DNA of 64,000 nt from Barnesiella sp. (GCA_014800945.1 JAAVFD010000027.1:19418-83417), one strand, 5' to 3'. Counted from the first letter of the stretch, positions 8,461 to 17,921 are shown. Program-made: numbers and translations. The notes: generated by a model not told the origin, from the sequence alone.

Positions 8461-10086
8461 ATGAAAAAAATATTATTTAGCGTTTCAGCATTTATGCTAC
8501 CTGCTCTGATGTTCGGGCAGACTGCTATTGATGCTTACAATCTATCGCAATCAGATTTCAAGGGTACTGCAAGATTTATGTCTATGGGTGGTGCATTCAC
8601 CTCACTTGGTGGAGACCTAAGTACATTAAATCAAAATCCCGCAGGTATAGGTGTGTATCGTTCAAGTGAAATAGGGGTGACCCTTGGTCTTGATATTGCT
8701 TCGACTAAATCTTCAAACGGAGCGTTCTCTATGTCCAAGAATAAAACAACCTTTAACTGTAACAATTTCGGATATATTGGAGCTGTTTATACCGGCAGTG
8801 ATGTTATGCCTTATTTTAACTGGGGCGCATCATATTCCAGGGTGGCAGATTTTAACCGTGCTTACAAAGGCAAAGGTGCTATGACCGGCTCTCTTTCAAA
8901 TTATATAGCAGGTTATACCTCAGCTGAGAGTTGGAACTCAGAAGATCTTACTGCCTATGACTCCTTCAATCCCTATATGGAACCTATGGGGACTCCATGG
9001 ATGAGTATCCTTGCCTATAATTCTTATCTTATTAATCCTACCGGTGCAACATCTTACAGTGGTCTGTGGAATAATAAAACATCCGGAGAAATGACTTTTG
9101 ATGTGCATGAAAAAGGTTATACCGATGAATATTCAATTAATTTCGGTGGAAATTTCGCTAACATAGTTTATTGGGGCATGGGATTCGGAATAACCGATAT
9201 TTACTATCGCTCATCGGTTTATTATACTGAAGATATGAGTAACGCAACCATTCCTTCTTTGGATGCCAACAATAATTATGTCGGTACTCGCGATGGTGGA
9301 GCCGGTTTTGGTCTTGATAGTTGGAAAAGTATAAGTGGTTCCGGTTTCAATTTCAAAATCGGTACTATTATTAAACCCATCAATGAGTTGAGAATTGGTC
9401 TTGCGGTGCATACACCTACATACTATAACCTCAAGCAGGAAGGCTGGGCAGGTGTAGATTACGGATATAATCCCAATATCGAAGGTTTTGTGCAGACAAA
9501 TGACGGTTATGCCGATTATTTTGAATGGAAACTTCGCACCCCATGGCGACTCCTAACAGGTATTAGCGGTGTAATCGGCAAGAAGGCTATAGTCAGCCTT
9601 GACTATGAGTACCGCCCGATGCAGAATATGACTGTGAAAGACCAGAACGGACGCAATTGGACAGACGTTAATGATGACGTTAAGACATACTATAATGCAA
9701 TGAGTATCGTTCGTGTTGGTGCAGAATACCGTTTGTCACCCCAGTGGAGTGTAAGAGCAGGTTATCAGATTCAAACATCTCCCAGCACCACTGTAGCCCT
9801 GAATGGTGAGACTCCGGTGTTTACTTCAGGTCCCGATGACACAGAGACTACCCCATCTTATTCGTTTGACAAATCCACTCAATACATTTCATTCGGTCTT
9901 GGCTACCGTTATAAAAGCTTCTATGTAGATGCTGCATACGTTAACAAACAGCGTGAAAGCCAGTGGAGAGCATTTACCCCGAATGATTACACAAAAGTTG
10001 GTAATAATTACCAGGAGTCATCTCCTCATTCAAAGATAAATCTGTCATCAAATCAGATAGTACTTTCACTGGGTGTGAAATTCTGA
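8461..10086 (+). CDS. FadL/OMPP1-like outer membrane protein
   Basis: A 541-residue protein with a clear signal peptide (MKKILFSVSAFMLPALMFGQ). Just after it come RFMSMGGAFTSLGGD and NQNPAGIGVYRSSE, which match the N-terminal hatch region of Bacteroidota OMPP1/FadL-like porins. The rest is rich in alternating polar/aromatic strands and ends LSLGVKF, with a C-terminal Phe as in beta-barrel proteins. Such proteins pass hydrophobic compounds across the outer membrane; the cargo here is unknown. It follows the Trp-rich protein by 26 bases and is closed by a terminator, so the pair forms a two-gene unit. Other Bacteroidota beta-barrel families share the N-terminal motif, so the exact subfamily is uncertain. 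Confidence 0.8.
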   Translation: MKKILFSVSAFMLPALMFGQTAIDAYNLSQSDFKGTARFMSMGGAFTSLGGDLSTLNQNPAGIGVYRSSEIGVTLGLDIASTKSSNGAFSMSKNKTTFNCNNFGYIGAVYTGSDVMPYFNWGASYSRVADFNRAYKGKGAMTGSLSNYIAGYTSAESWNSEDLTAYDSFNPYMEPMGTPWMSILAYNSYLINPTGATSYSGLWNNKTSGEMTFDVHEKGYTDEYSINFGGNFANIVYWGMGFGITDIYYRSSVYYTEDMSNATIPSLDANNNYVGTRDGGAGFGLDSWKSISGSGFNFKIGTIIKPINELRIGLAVHTPTYYNLKQEGWAGVDYGYNPNIEGFVQTNDGYADYFEWKLRTPWRLLTGISGVIGKKAIVSLDYEYRPMQNMTVKDQNGRNWTDVNDDVKTYYNAMSIVRVGAEYRLSPQWSVRAGYQIQTSPSTTVALNGETPVFTSGPDDTETTPSYSFDKSTQYISFGLGYRYKSFYVDAAYVNKQRESQWRAFTPNDYTKVGNNYQESSPHSKINLSSNQIVLSLGVKF

Positions 10087-10110
10087 TTGAATTCCAAGAT
10101 AACCATATAG

Positions 10111-10143
10111 ACTGTATCAATGAATTTTGGCACAGTTTTTTTT
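10111..10143 (+). terminator. Terminator after the FadL-like gene
   Basis: ACTGTATCAA (10111-10120) pairs with TTGGCACAGT (10127-10136) with one mismatch, loop TGAATT, and runs into eight T. Confidence 0.8.
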
Positions 10144-10179
10144 AATATTAGTGTGCATCTTTTTAGCCCATCAGAGGTA

Positions 10180-10187
10180 TACTTTTG
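10180..10187 (+). promoter_or_regulatory. -7 box upstream of a 23-codon ORF
   Basis: TACTTTTG, an exact TAnnTTTG match, directly downstream of the previous terminator and 49 bases before a short ATG ORF. It could also serve the downstream hydrolase as a distal promoter. Confidence 0.55.
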
Positions 10188-10236
10188 TATTGGAAACCGA
10201 TAGTGGAATCCCTTGAAACTTATTAATAGATTAAAT

Positions 10237-10308
10237 ATGAGCTTAATTGTTGTAGCCCTTTGTCTATTTGGATGGGTGGGACTTACTCTTAGCGACAAGG
10301 TAGAGTGA
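10237..10308 (+). CDS. Possible 23-residue single-span membrane peptide
   Basis: ATG to TGA encodes a 23-residue peptide: a hydrophobic stretch (SLIVVALCLFGWVGLTL) with a charged SDKVE tail, which fits a single membrane span. It has its own upstream -7 box (10180-10187) and lies between a terminator and the next promoter (10350-10357), so it could be an independent short transcript. No homologue is known to me. Alternatively it is a chance ORF in a leader. Confidence 0.35.
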   Translation: MSLIVVALCLFGWVGLTLSDKVE

Positions 10309-10349
10309 TAGAAATTGTAATATAGTGCAGACATATTTCTATTAATGAT

Positions 10350-10357
10350 TATATTTG
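10350..10357 (+). promoter_or_regulatory. -7 box for the alpha/beta hydrolase; decides its start
   Basis: TATATTTG then C is an exact match. Because it lies inside the longest frame (ATG 10345), that first ATG would be upstream of the transcription start. The ATG at 10399 is therefore preferred. Confidence 0.6.
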
Positions 10358-10398
10358 CGGTTGTTGTTTGTGTGTGTTTTGTTAAACCGCAGATTTTG

Positions 10399-11748
10399 AT
10401 GAGAAGACTTATTGTACATATATTCTGTTTGACTATATCTCTATCTCTATTCGCAGAACAGAGACTAATAGGTGGTTCCTGGAGCGGAAAACTTGAACTG
10501 GGAAACGGGAGACATCTCAGACTTGTTTTTCATATATTGGAAGATGGTAAAGGGATAACGATGGATTCTCCGGATCAGGGTGTTAAAGGCATACCTCTGG
10601 ATGTTCAATACCTATCAACCGATTCTTTGAGTTGCACAAAGTCTGCTATGATGTTGAGTTTTTCCGGTAGGCTTGAAAATGAAAGGCTTAATGGCACCTT
10701 TTTTCAGCGTGGATTAACCATTCCGTTAACTCTTGGCAGAGTAACCGAAAAAGTAAACAGACCGCAGACACCTCTTCCACCATATCCTTACTCAGAGGAA
10801 AGTGTACTGATAACCAATGATTCGGTAATACTTTCCGGTACATTGACTTTACCTGAAGAAGTAAATGCTTACACCCCGGTTGTGCTAATGATTACGGGAA
10901 GTGGTCTGCAAAACCGTGATGAAGAATTGTTTGAGCATAGACCGTTTGCCGTTATAGCAGATTATCTTGCCCGTAGAGGTATTGCATCTTTGAGGTATGA
11001 TGACAGAGGGTTTGGCGAATCCAAAGGTAATGTAGCTAATGCTACTACAGCCGATTTCGCTGATGATGCAAAAATGGCACTGGATTGGCTGAGAAATACC
11101 GGAAGATTCGGTAAAATAGGAATTATCGGTCACAGTGAAGGTGGACAGATTGCTTATATGCTCGGTGCAGAAAAATCGGCTGATTATATAATATCTGTTG
11201 CCGGACCATCTATCCCCGGTTTTCAGACAATAGCGTTTCAGAATAAGATTGCTCTATTGAAGTCAGGAATTGATGAAAAAACGGCAGATGATTTTGCTGT
11301 TGCGATTGAGAAGGTATTTAACTACAAACTCACTCATACTCATCCCATTTTAGTAAATGATACTCTTATAGCCGAACTATACCCACAGTTTAAGGATAAT
11401 GCGTTAACTGCGCGTTTGGCTGAATCATTAAGGAAGCTGCTGAGAGAAAAATTTGAAAATGAGTGGATGATGTTCTTTCTCGCTTATGATCCGAAGACAG
11501 ACTTGATGAAAGTTGAAATACCGACACTGATTATTTATGGAGAGAAAGACAAGCAGGTGCCACCTGCTCTAAATTTTGCTCTGGCACGAGAATATTGTCC
11601 TCTTGCAAAAATTTTACTTTATCCGGAATTAAACCACTTGATGCAACATGCCGTGACCGGAAATGTTGAGGAATACTCATCAATAGAAGAGACAATTTCT
11701 CCACAAGTTCTCTCCGACATTACCACCTTTATCCACTCCATGAAATAA
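10399..11748 (+). CDS. Secreted alpha/beta hydrolase (S9/S33-like esterase or peptidase)
   Basis: From ATG 10399 the protein has 449 residues and a clean signal peptide (RRLIVHIFCLTISLSLFAEQ). An N-terminal beta-rich domain (about 20-130) precedes the hydrolase fold. The nucleophile elbow is GHSEGG, the acid lies in YGEKDKQVP and the catalytic His in ELNHLMQ, so all three residues of the triad are visible. Domain order matches Bacteroidota proteins annotated as alpha/beta hydrolase with a serine-aminopeptidase-like domain. Substrate unknown. An upstream in-frame ATG (10345) is disfavoured because the promoter box lies after it and it would bury the signal peptide. Confidence 0.85.
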   Translation: MRRLIVHIFCLTISLSLFAEQRLIGGSWSGKLELGNGRHLRLVFHILEDGKGITMDSPDQGVKGIPLDVQYLSTDSLSCTKSAMMLSFSGRLENERLNGTFFQRGLTIPLTLGRVTEKVNRPQTPLPPYPYSEESVLITNDSVILSGTLTLPEEVNAYTPVVLMITGSGLQNRDEELFEHRPFAVIADYLARRGIASLRYDDRGFGESKGNVANATTADFADDAKMALDWLRNTGRFGKIGIIGHSEGGQIAYMLGAEKSADYIISVAGPSIPGFQTIAFQNKIALLKSGIDEKTADDFAVAIEKVFNYKLTHTHPILVNDTLIAELYPQFKDNALTARLAESLRKLLREKFENEWMMFFLAYDPKTDLMKVEIPTLIIYGEKDKQVPPALNFALAREYCPLAKILLYPELNHLMQHAVTGNVEEYSSIEETISPQVLSDITTFIHSMK

Positions 11749-11893
11749 TAGCAAACCGCATGACGCTATTGCCCGGTGTTTTTGTCATGTTGGCTAATTC
11801 ATCATTTGTTGTAGGGCTCTATTTTTTTACATATGCGTTTAATGTCACATAAAAGAATTACTTTTACGAAGTATTTCTCAAAAACTGCATCAA

Positions 11894-12901
11894 ATGATAT
11901 CTCGTAGAAAAATTATTTCAGCAATATTTATCTTTCTCTCAATTGTTGTGTGCAATGCCTGGGATGCTGACATCTTGGGAGATAATTATGAAATGCGTTA
12001 TGTTGACCAGCCGGAGGATTATCATGGTAAGGTCAGATGTACTATAGTCAGGAGATTGGCGGAATGTAAACCGGATACAAAAGTTACCAGAGGGGTTCTC
12101 TATATCCATGGATTTAATGACTATTTCTTTCAGAAAGAGATGGGAGAGGAATTTAATTCGCATTGTTATGATTTCTACGCCCTTGATTTACGCAAATATG
12201 GAAGATCAATATTGCCGGGACAGAAAAAATTTGAAGTAAGGAGCTTGAAAGAGTATTTTGCAGATATAGATTCGGCTCTTGTTGAAATGAAGAACTCAGG
12301 TATTTCTGAAATTATTCTGATGGGACATTCAACGGGTGGATTAATAGCAGCTTATTATATGCAGTTAAACCCACAGGCTCCGGTAAGTGCATTGATATTG
12401 AATAGTCCGTTTCTTGATTGGAATCTTGGAAAGATGGAAAAATTAGTGCCTCTTGTTTCAGCTCTCGGCGCAATATTTCCTAATTTCAAAATTAAGCAAG
12501 GTGACAGCACTGTTTATGGGGAGAGTCTGGACAAGAACTATCAAGGAGAGTGGAGTTTCAATCATGATTGGAAAGTTTCTCCTTCTCCTGATGTTACGGC
12601 AGGGTGGGTTAGGGCTATATCCACAGCCCAGAATGAACTTAAAAAGCACCCTTATGGCATTCATATTCCTATTTTACTCATGTATAGCGCTTCAAGTTAC
12701 CAAGGCGATAAGTGGAGCGAGGATGCTAGGAAAAGTGACTCTGTTCTTGATGTTACAGATATAAAACATTATGGTTGCAAACTGGGACTTAATGTCACTC
12801 CCGTAAAAGTGAACGGAGGTTTGCATGATTTAATTTTGTCCTCAGAGCCAGTGAGAGATGCTGTATATAATTATATATTTAAGTGGTTGGCGAATAAATA
12901 A
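11894..12901 (+). CDS. Secreted alpha/beta hydrolase, lysophospholipase-like
   Basis: A 335-residue protein with an N-terminal signal sequence (ending NAWDAD). HGFNDYF gives the oxyanion-loop HG motif and MGHSTGG the nucleophile elbow; a C-terminal GGLHDL supplies the probable catalytic His. The fold and order of motifs fit the serine aminopeptidase S33 / monoacylglycerol-lipase group. It follows another secreted hydrolase by 145 bases, but the two proteins are not close in sequence. A weak box TACTTTTA is seen about 30 bases before the ATG. Substrate not deducible. Confidence 0.82.
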   Translation: MISRRKIISAIFIFLSIVVCNAWDADILGDNYEMRYVDQPEDYHGKVRCTIVRRLAECKPDTKVTRGVLYIHGFNDYFFQKEMGEEFNSHCYDFYALDLRKYGRSILPGQKKFEVRSLKEYFADIDSALVEMKNSGISEIILMGHSTGGLIAAYYMQLNPQAPVSALILNSPFLDWNLGKMEKLVPLVSALGAIFPNFKIKQGDSTVYGESLDKNYQGEWSFNHDWKVSPSPDVTAGWVRAISTAQNELKKHPYGIHIPILLMYSASSYQGDKWSEDARKSDSVLDVTDIKHYGCKLGLNVTPVKVNGGLHDLILSSEPVRDAVYNYIFKWLANK

Positions 12902-12925
12902 ATCATAAAATTATAGATTTTTTTA

Positions 12926-12933
12926 TAACTTTG
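12926..12933 (+). promoter_or_regulatory. -7 box of the sppA-lpxK-punA-thiL run
   Basis: TAACTTTG then C, exact TAnnTTTG match, 48 bases before the sppA ATG. A small hairpin GGTGAA/TTCACC (12945-12961) lies in the leader. Confidence 0.65.
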
Positions 12934-12980
12934 CCGAAAACAGAGGTGAAACCGGTTCACCCTAATTAGTTATCAAAAAG

Positions 12981-14759
12981 ATGAAACGTTTCTTTTTCTC
13001 ATTTTTAGGAGCACTTGCAGGCGTGTGGGTGTCAATTTTGCTGTTCGGATTATTGATTGTTATCACAATAGGTGTTATAGCCGCATCCTCGGCCTCTGAG
13101 GTGGATGTGCCCAAAGTAAAAAAACAGAGTGTGCTCACAATTACACTTTCCGGTGAGGTTGTTGACAGAGAGTCTCCAAAAAATATAATTGATGAGATAT
13201 ATGGAAATGATGTGCGTCAGTTACCCCTTAATACACTTGTGTCTGCTATAAAATCTGCTGCTCAAGATAGTAAGATAGAAGGAATTTATTTGGATTGCAA
13301 GGGGTTAAGTGCCGGACTCGCACAGATAGAGGCAGTAGTGAATGCACTGAATGAATTTTCAAAAAGTGGGAAATGGATAATGGCTTATGGTGACAGCTAT
13401 TCACAGGCAGATTATATCATAGCAAGCACTGCTGACTCATTATTTGTAAATCCGATAGGAGTTATTGATATTCACGGACTAGCTTCAACTACACTCTATT
13501 TTAAGAATCTCCTTGAAAAGGCAGGGGTTGAAGTACAGGTAGTTAAGGTTGGAACATTCAAGAGTGCGGTAGAGCCTTTTATACTCAATGATATGAGCGA
13601 CGCAAACAGATTGCAGACTTCAGAATTTTTGGATAATATCTGGGATCATTTGAAAAATACTATTGCTCAGGGGAGGAAGGTGACTGTAGAGAAGGTCTCT
13701 GACTGGGCAGATAGCTTCTCATATACCAAGGATGTAGAATTTTATCTTAAGAATAATCTCGCGGATGCAACTTTGTATCGTCATCAGATGGACAGTCTGC
13801 TTGCTCGCCTGTCCGGACTGCATGAAGATAAAGATAAACCGAACCTAATAGAGTTTGACAAATATGCTCTTGCCCGTGATGATAACAAAAAGAGTGTGAA
13901 GAACAAAAAACAGATTGCGGTACTCTATGCTGTAGGTGACATAACCGAGAACGGTGAAGGTGGTATTGCCAGCGAAAGACTGGTTCCTCAGATTCTTGAG
14001 TTAGCTGAGGATGACGATGTGGATGCACTTGTTTTAAGAGTGAATTCCGGTGGCGGTAGCGCATTTGCATCTGAACAGATATGGGAAGCTCTGCAGCAAT
14101 TCAAAACAATAACCGGTAAACCATTTTATGTCTCGATGGGCGACTATGCTGCATCAGGTGGTTATTATATATCTTGCGGTGCTGATAAGATATTTGCTGA
14201 ACCGGTAACCCTGACTGGCTCAATCGGAATATTCGGACTTATTCCGAATGCGGAGAAATTGCTTTCAGATAAAATCGGTATAAACACTGCGACTGTGGCA
14301 ACAAATAAGGGACAGTTTCCAACTTTTTATAAGGCAATGACTCCGGATCAAAAAGCAGCTATGCAGTCCATGGTCGAAAATGGATATGAACTTTTTGCAA
14401 AGCGCTGCGCTGAGGGTAGAAGTTTGCCGATTGACTCAATTAAAGCGATTGCTGAAGGACGTGTTTGGTCCGGTCACAAAGCACTTGAAATAGGTCTTGT
14501 TGACTATATGGGTGGTCTTGACGCAGCAATTGCATTTGCAGCCTCCGAGCTTAACTGTGATGGGGACTATTATATTAAGGAGTATCCCAAGGTTAATTTC
14601 AAATGGTGGGAGGAGATGCTTGATATGTCCAAAACTATAAAAATGTCAGTGATAAAGGAATTTGTTGGAGAAGAGAATATGAAATTCTATGATTTGACAA
14701 ATTATTTAAAGAATATCGACCCGCTTCAGGCACGAATGGACTTTATTGAAATAAATTAA
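12981..14759 (+). CDS. sppA: Signal peptide peptidase SppA, long (67K) form
   Basis: A membrane-anchored S49 serine protease that degrades cleaved signal peptides. An N-terminal hydrophobic anchor (about 2-35) is followed by two tandem S49 domains. The first carries the catalytic Lys in VGTFKSAVEPF; the second carries the catalytic Ser in GDYAASGGYY, as in the E. coli 67-kDa enzyme, where the dyad is split across domains. Length 592 aa fits. lpxK begins 9 bases after the stop, so they are cotranscribed. Confidence 0.95.
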   Translation: MKRFFFSFLGALAGVWVSILLFGLLIVITIGVIAASSASEVDVPKVKKQSVLTITLSGEVVDRESPKNIIDEIYGNDVRQLPLNTLVSAIKSAAQDSKIEGIYLDCKGLSAGLAQIEAVVNALNEFSKSGKWIMAYGDSYSQADYIIASTADSLFVNPIGVIDIHGLASTTLYFKNLLEKAGVEVQVVKVGTFKSAVEPFILNDMSDANRLQTSEFLDNIWDHLKNTIAQGRKVTVEKVSDWADSFSYTKDVEFYLKNNLADATLYRHQMDSLLARLSGLHEDKDKPNLIEFDKYALARDDNKKSVKNKKQIAVLYAVGDITENGEGGIASERLVPQILELAEDDDVDALVLRVNSGGGSAFASEQIWEALQQFKTITGKPFYVSMGDYAASGGYYISCGADKIFAEPVTLTGSIGIFGLIPNAEKLLSDKIGINTATVATNKGQFPTFYKAMTPDQKAAMQSMVENGYELFAKRCAEGRSLPIDSIKAIAEGRVWSGHKALEIGLVDYMGGLDAAIAFAASELNCDGDYYIKEYPKVNFKWWEEMLDMSKTIKMSVIKEFVGEENMKFYDLTNYLKNIDPLQARMDFIEIN

Positions 14760-14768
14760 TTTACGGAT

Positions 14769-15869
14769 ATGGCGAAAAATGGTTTGGTTCAGTCTATGAT
14801 TCTATACCCATTGTCATTATTATATGGAATGGGTGTTAATATTCGTAACCTTATGTTTAATAAGGGAATTTATGAGCAAGAGTCGTTTGATATACCTGTA
14901 ATATCTATAGGTAATCTCACTGTTGGTGGCGCTGGAAAAACTCCTCATACAGAATATGTTATAGAGGCTCTATGCCGTGACTACAGAATTGGAATGCTTA
15001 GTCGCGGTTATCGCAGGCGCACAAAAGGGTTCATTATCGCCAGTTCTAATTCCAATCCTGAGGATATTGGTGATGAACCGTATCAAATATACAAAAAGTT
15101 TGAGAATAAAGGAGTAATGGTCGCTGTATGCGAAAAAAGAGTGGAGGGTATAAAGCGGATGCTCGATTTTGACCCGAAATTGAATCTGATAGTTTTGGAT
15201 GATGCGTTTCAACATAGATTTGTTAAACCAAGAATCTCTATTCTTTTGACAGAACATTCCAATCCTTTATATAATGACCATCTGCTTCCGTTAGGCAGGT
15301 TGAGAGAGCCAGCCAAAGCCATTGAAAGAGCGGATATCGTGATATTGACAAAATGTCCCGATAATATGAAGCCGGTAGATTTTCGTCTATTTAAGGAAAC
15401 TTTCGATTTATTCCCATATCAAAATCTACTGTTTTCAAAATATCGTTATCTGTCTCTTGTTCCACTTTTTCCGGAAGCGCTTGAAGGAATGCCGGTACCG
15501 GATCTTTATAATCCCGGCTCTATAAATACAGTCTTGGCTGTGGTAGGAGTTGCCAATCCAAGACCATTTATAAGGTATATTCGCAGTCTTGGAATTAAAG
15601 TTAAAATAATGTCGTTTGGCGACCATCATAGTTTTAGCAAATCAGATATGACCGCGATACGGAATAAATTCGCTGAAATAAGGTGTCTTGACAAATATAT
15701 TATCACAACTGAAAAAGATGCTGTGAGACTTGCAGGTAATCCCTATTTTCCGGCTGAATTGAGGTCTCGGATTTTCTATATCCCTATAAAAGTAGAATTT
15801 ATACCTCATGATGCAGAAAGTCTGGAAACTGTATTGAAACAAAAGCTTAATAATTATCAAGGTAATTGA
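14769..15869 (+). CDS. lpxK: Tetraacyldisaccharide 4'-kinase LpxK
   Basis: LpxK phosphorylates the 4' position of the lipid A disaccharide precursor at the inner membrane. The ATP-binding loop appears as GNLTVGGAGKTPHTEY; LVLDDAFQHRF and LLPLGRLREP are also typical family motifs. Length 366 aa is normal. Its presence supports an LPS-bearing Gram-negative host. It sits between sppA and the purine nucleoside phosphorylase, 9 and 45 bases away. Confidence 0.95.
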   Translation: MAKNGLVQSMILYPLSLLYGMGVNIRNLMFNKGIYEQESFDIPVISIGNLTVGGAGKTPHTEYVIEALCRDYRIGMLSRGYRRRTKGFIIASSNSNPEDIGDEPYQIYKKFENKGVMVAVCEKRVEGIKRMLDFDPKLNLIVLDDAFQHRFVKPRISILLTEHSNPLYNDHLLPLGRLREPAKAIERADIVILTKCPDNMKPVDFRLFKETFDLFPYQNLLFSKYRYLSLVPLFPEALEGMPVPDLYNPGSINTVLAVVGVANPRPFIRYIRSLGIKVKIMSFGDHHSFSKSDMTAIRNKFAEIRCLDKYIITTEKDAVRLAGNPYFPAELRSRIFYIPIKVEFIPHDAESLETVLKQKLNNYQGN

Positions 15870-15914
15870 ACTGATTATCTGCCCTCATTTGTTATAACCA
15901 AAAAAATAAATAAT

Positions 15915-16730
15915 ATGCTTGAAAAGATAAAAGAAAGTGCAAGTTATATCCGTTCTCAAGTCGAATATATTCCCGAAACAGCTATTATTCTTGGAACAGG
16001 ACTTGGAGCACTTGTTGATCATATTTCTGATAAGAAATACATACCTTACACCTCAATACCGAACTTCCCGGTATCAACAGTAGAGGGGCATAGCGGTAAC
16101 CTCATTTTCGGCAAACTCGGTTCTAAGCCTGTAATGGCTATGCAGGGCAGATTTCATTATTACGAAGGGTATGATATGAAGCAAGTTACATTTCCGGTAA
16201 GAGTGATGAAGGAGCTTGGTATTAATACTCTTTATGTAAGTAATGCTGCCGGTGGAATGAACAAAGAGTTTAGAGTAGGCGACATTATGATTATTACCGA
16301 TCATATAAACACATTCCCGGAGAATCCGTTAAGAGGTAAGAATTACAATGAATTAGGTCCGAGATTCCCGGCTATGACCGAAGCATATTCAAAGAAGCTA
16401 ATCGCTTTGGCTGATAAAATTGCATCGGAAAAGGGAATTCGGGTAATGCACGGAGTGTATGTAGGTGTTCCTGGACCTACTTTTGAAACCCCTGCTGAAT
16501 ATGAATATTTCAGAATAATTGGCGGAGACGCTGTTGGTATGTCAACCGTGCCTGAAGTTATTGTGGCCAACCATGCCGGTATGAGGGTTTTCGGTGTATC
16601 TGTGATAACAGACCTTGGCGGCAAAGATGTTACAGATGTACCTACTCACGAAGAAGTTCAAAAGGCAGCTGAAGCAGCACAGCCTAAAATGATGGAAATA
16701 ATGAAAGCTCTCGTGGAAACGGCAGACTGA
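15915..16730 (+). CDS. Purine nucleoside phosphorylase, class I trimeric type
   Basis: Cleaves purine (deoxy)nucleosides with phosphate for salvage. MQGRFHYYEGY, VSNAAGGMN, TDHIN and the GMSTVPE(VIVA) motifs are diagnostic of the inosine/guanosine phosphorylase family (trimeric PNP, punA/deoD2 type). Length 271 aa fits. It is followed 13 bases later by thiL and preceded by lpxK, in the same operon. The symbol is left blank because naming differs between taxa. Confidence 0.94.
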   Translation: MLEKIKESASYIRSQVEYIPETAIILGTGLGALVDHISDKKYIPYTSIPNFPVSTVEGHSGNLIFGKLGSKPVMAMQGRFHYYEGYDMKQVTFPVRVMKELGINTLYVSNAAGGMNKEFRVGDIMIITDHINTFPENPLRGKNYNELGPRFPAMTEAYSKKLIALADKIASEKGIRVMHGVYVGVPGPTFETPAEYEYFRIIGGDAVGMSTVPEVIVANHAGMRVFGVSVITDLGGKDVTDVPTHEEVQKAAEAAQPKMMEIMKALVETAD

Positions 16731-16743
16731 AATTTTTTTAATA

Positions 16744-17772
16744 ATGGAACAACAGACTGAAATATCACAATTAGGCGAATTTGGGTTGATTGACAGATTA
16801 ACCAAAGACTTGCCTAAGGTAAATTCATCAACAGTTAAATCTGTTGGAGATGATGCAGCGGTTTTGTCTTACCCGGACACTCAAGTTCTTGTATCTTCCG
16901 ATATGCTGATAGAGGGTATTCATTTTGATTTGACATACATGCCTCTTAAGCATCTTGGTTACAAAGCTGCCGTTGTTAATTTTTCTGATATATATGCTAT
17001 GAATGGCACTCCAAGACAAATAACAGTTTCTCTTGGAGTCTCTGCCCGTTTCACAGTTGAGCATCTGGATGCTCTTTATTCCGGTATCCGATTGGCGTGT
17101 GATATTTATGGTGTGGATTTAATTGGCGGAGACACTACGGCATCCCGTTCAGGACTTGTAATATCAATTACGTGTATTGGAGACGCTTCTGAAGGAACCG
17201 TTGTTGGTAGAGAGGGTGCAAAAGATACCGATCTCGTTTGTGTTTCCGGTGACCTTGGTTCGGCATACATGGGTCTGCAACTTCTGGAAAGAGAAAAAGT
17301 GGCATCTGCCGGACAAAAGGATTTTATTCCAAAATTTGAAGGAAAAGAATATCTTGTAGAACGGCAGCTCAAGCCTGAGGCAAGAAAGGATATTATTGCC
17401 AAGCTGAAAGAGGAAAGTATTATCCCTACCGCGATGATTGATGTGAGTGACGGACTTTCATCAGAATTGATTCATATCTGCAAGTCAAGTCATACCGGGT
17501 GCCGTATTTATGAGGATAGAATACCTATTGATTACCAGACAGCGGTAATGGCGGAGGAGCTCGGCTTGAATCTTGTTACAGCGGCATTGAATGGTGGTGA
17601 AGACTATGAATTATTATTTACAGTCCCACTTCATTACCATGAAAAGATGGAAAAAATGGAAGGTGTCAAGGTAATCGGACATATTACTAAAGAAGATTTG
17701 GGATGTGCAATGATTACAAGAGACGGTAACGAGATGCCACTGAAAGCTCAGGGATTCAATCATTTAGGCTGA
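16744..17772 (+). CDS. thiL: Thiamine-monophosphate kinase
   Basis: ThiL makes thiamine diphosphate from thiamine monophosphate and ATP. The Mg-binding motifs VGDDAAVLSYPD near the N-terminus, the SDMLIEGIHF motif, NFSDIYAMNG and IDVSDGLSSEL are clear, as is NGGEDYELLF near the C-terminus. Length 342 aa. It ends the sppA-lpxK-PNP-thiL run; no TPP riboswitch is seen in this operon. An imperfectly T-tailed hairpin (17777-17800) follows. Confidence 0.96.
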   Translation: MEQQTEISQLGEFGLIDRLTKDLPKVNSSTVKSVGDDAAVLSYPDTQVLVSSDMLIEGIHFDLTYMPLKHLGYKAAVVNFSDIYAMNGTPRQITVSLGVSARFTVEHLDALYSGIRLACDIYGVDLIGGDTTASRSGLVISITCIGDASEGTVVGREGAKDTDLVCVSGDLGSAYMGLQLLEREKVASAGQKDFIPKFEGKEYLVERQLKPEARKDIIAKLKEESIIPTAMIDVSDGLSSELIHICKSSHTGCRIYEDRIPIDYQTAVMAEELGLNLVTAALNGGEDYELLFTVPLHYHEKMEKMEGVKVIGHITKEDLGCAMITRDGNEMPLKAQGFNHLG

Positions 17773-17822
17773 GTTGCACAATAATAATTCCATTATTGTG
17801 AATATATTCACCGTTAATTGAG

Positions 17823-17830
17823 TAACTTTG
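17823..17830 (+). promoter_or_regulatory. -7 box of the nusB-yajC-ybbR-coaE run
   Basis: TAACTTTG then C, exact match to TAnnTTTG. It gives a leader of nearly 90 bases before the nusB ATG, unusually long and G-rich for this window. Confidence 0.65.
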
Positions 17831-17833
17831 CAA

Positions 17834-17921
17834 AGAATATGTACTGAAAGCCCCGCAGAGGAGAGGCTCGCTTGCCATAACCGCTGAGAGGTGAAGGTGT
17901 CAATACTTAAAAATTAGCATT
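17834..17921 (+). other. Long purine-rich nusB leader, possible structured RNA
   Basis: The leader contains AGCC...GGCT, CGCAGAGGAGAGG and CCGCTGAGAGGTGAAGG blocks, G+A-rich against an AT-rich background, and no usable ORF (ATG TAC TGA only). CTGAGA recalls one TPP-riboswitch box, but the rest of that consensus is absent. NusB autoregulation through the leader is a possibility only. Confidence 0.3.

Noticed and set aside
10345..10398. Upstream ATG adding 18 residues to the secreted hydrolase
   Set aside because: An exact -7 box lies just after this ATG, and the extension would bury the signal peptide.
17846..17905. TPP riboswitch near thiL
   Set aside because: It holds a CTGAGA box only; the pyrophosphate-binding arm and ACCTGAT-type block are missing, and it lies after thiL, before nusB.
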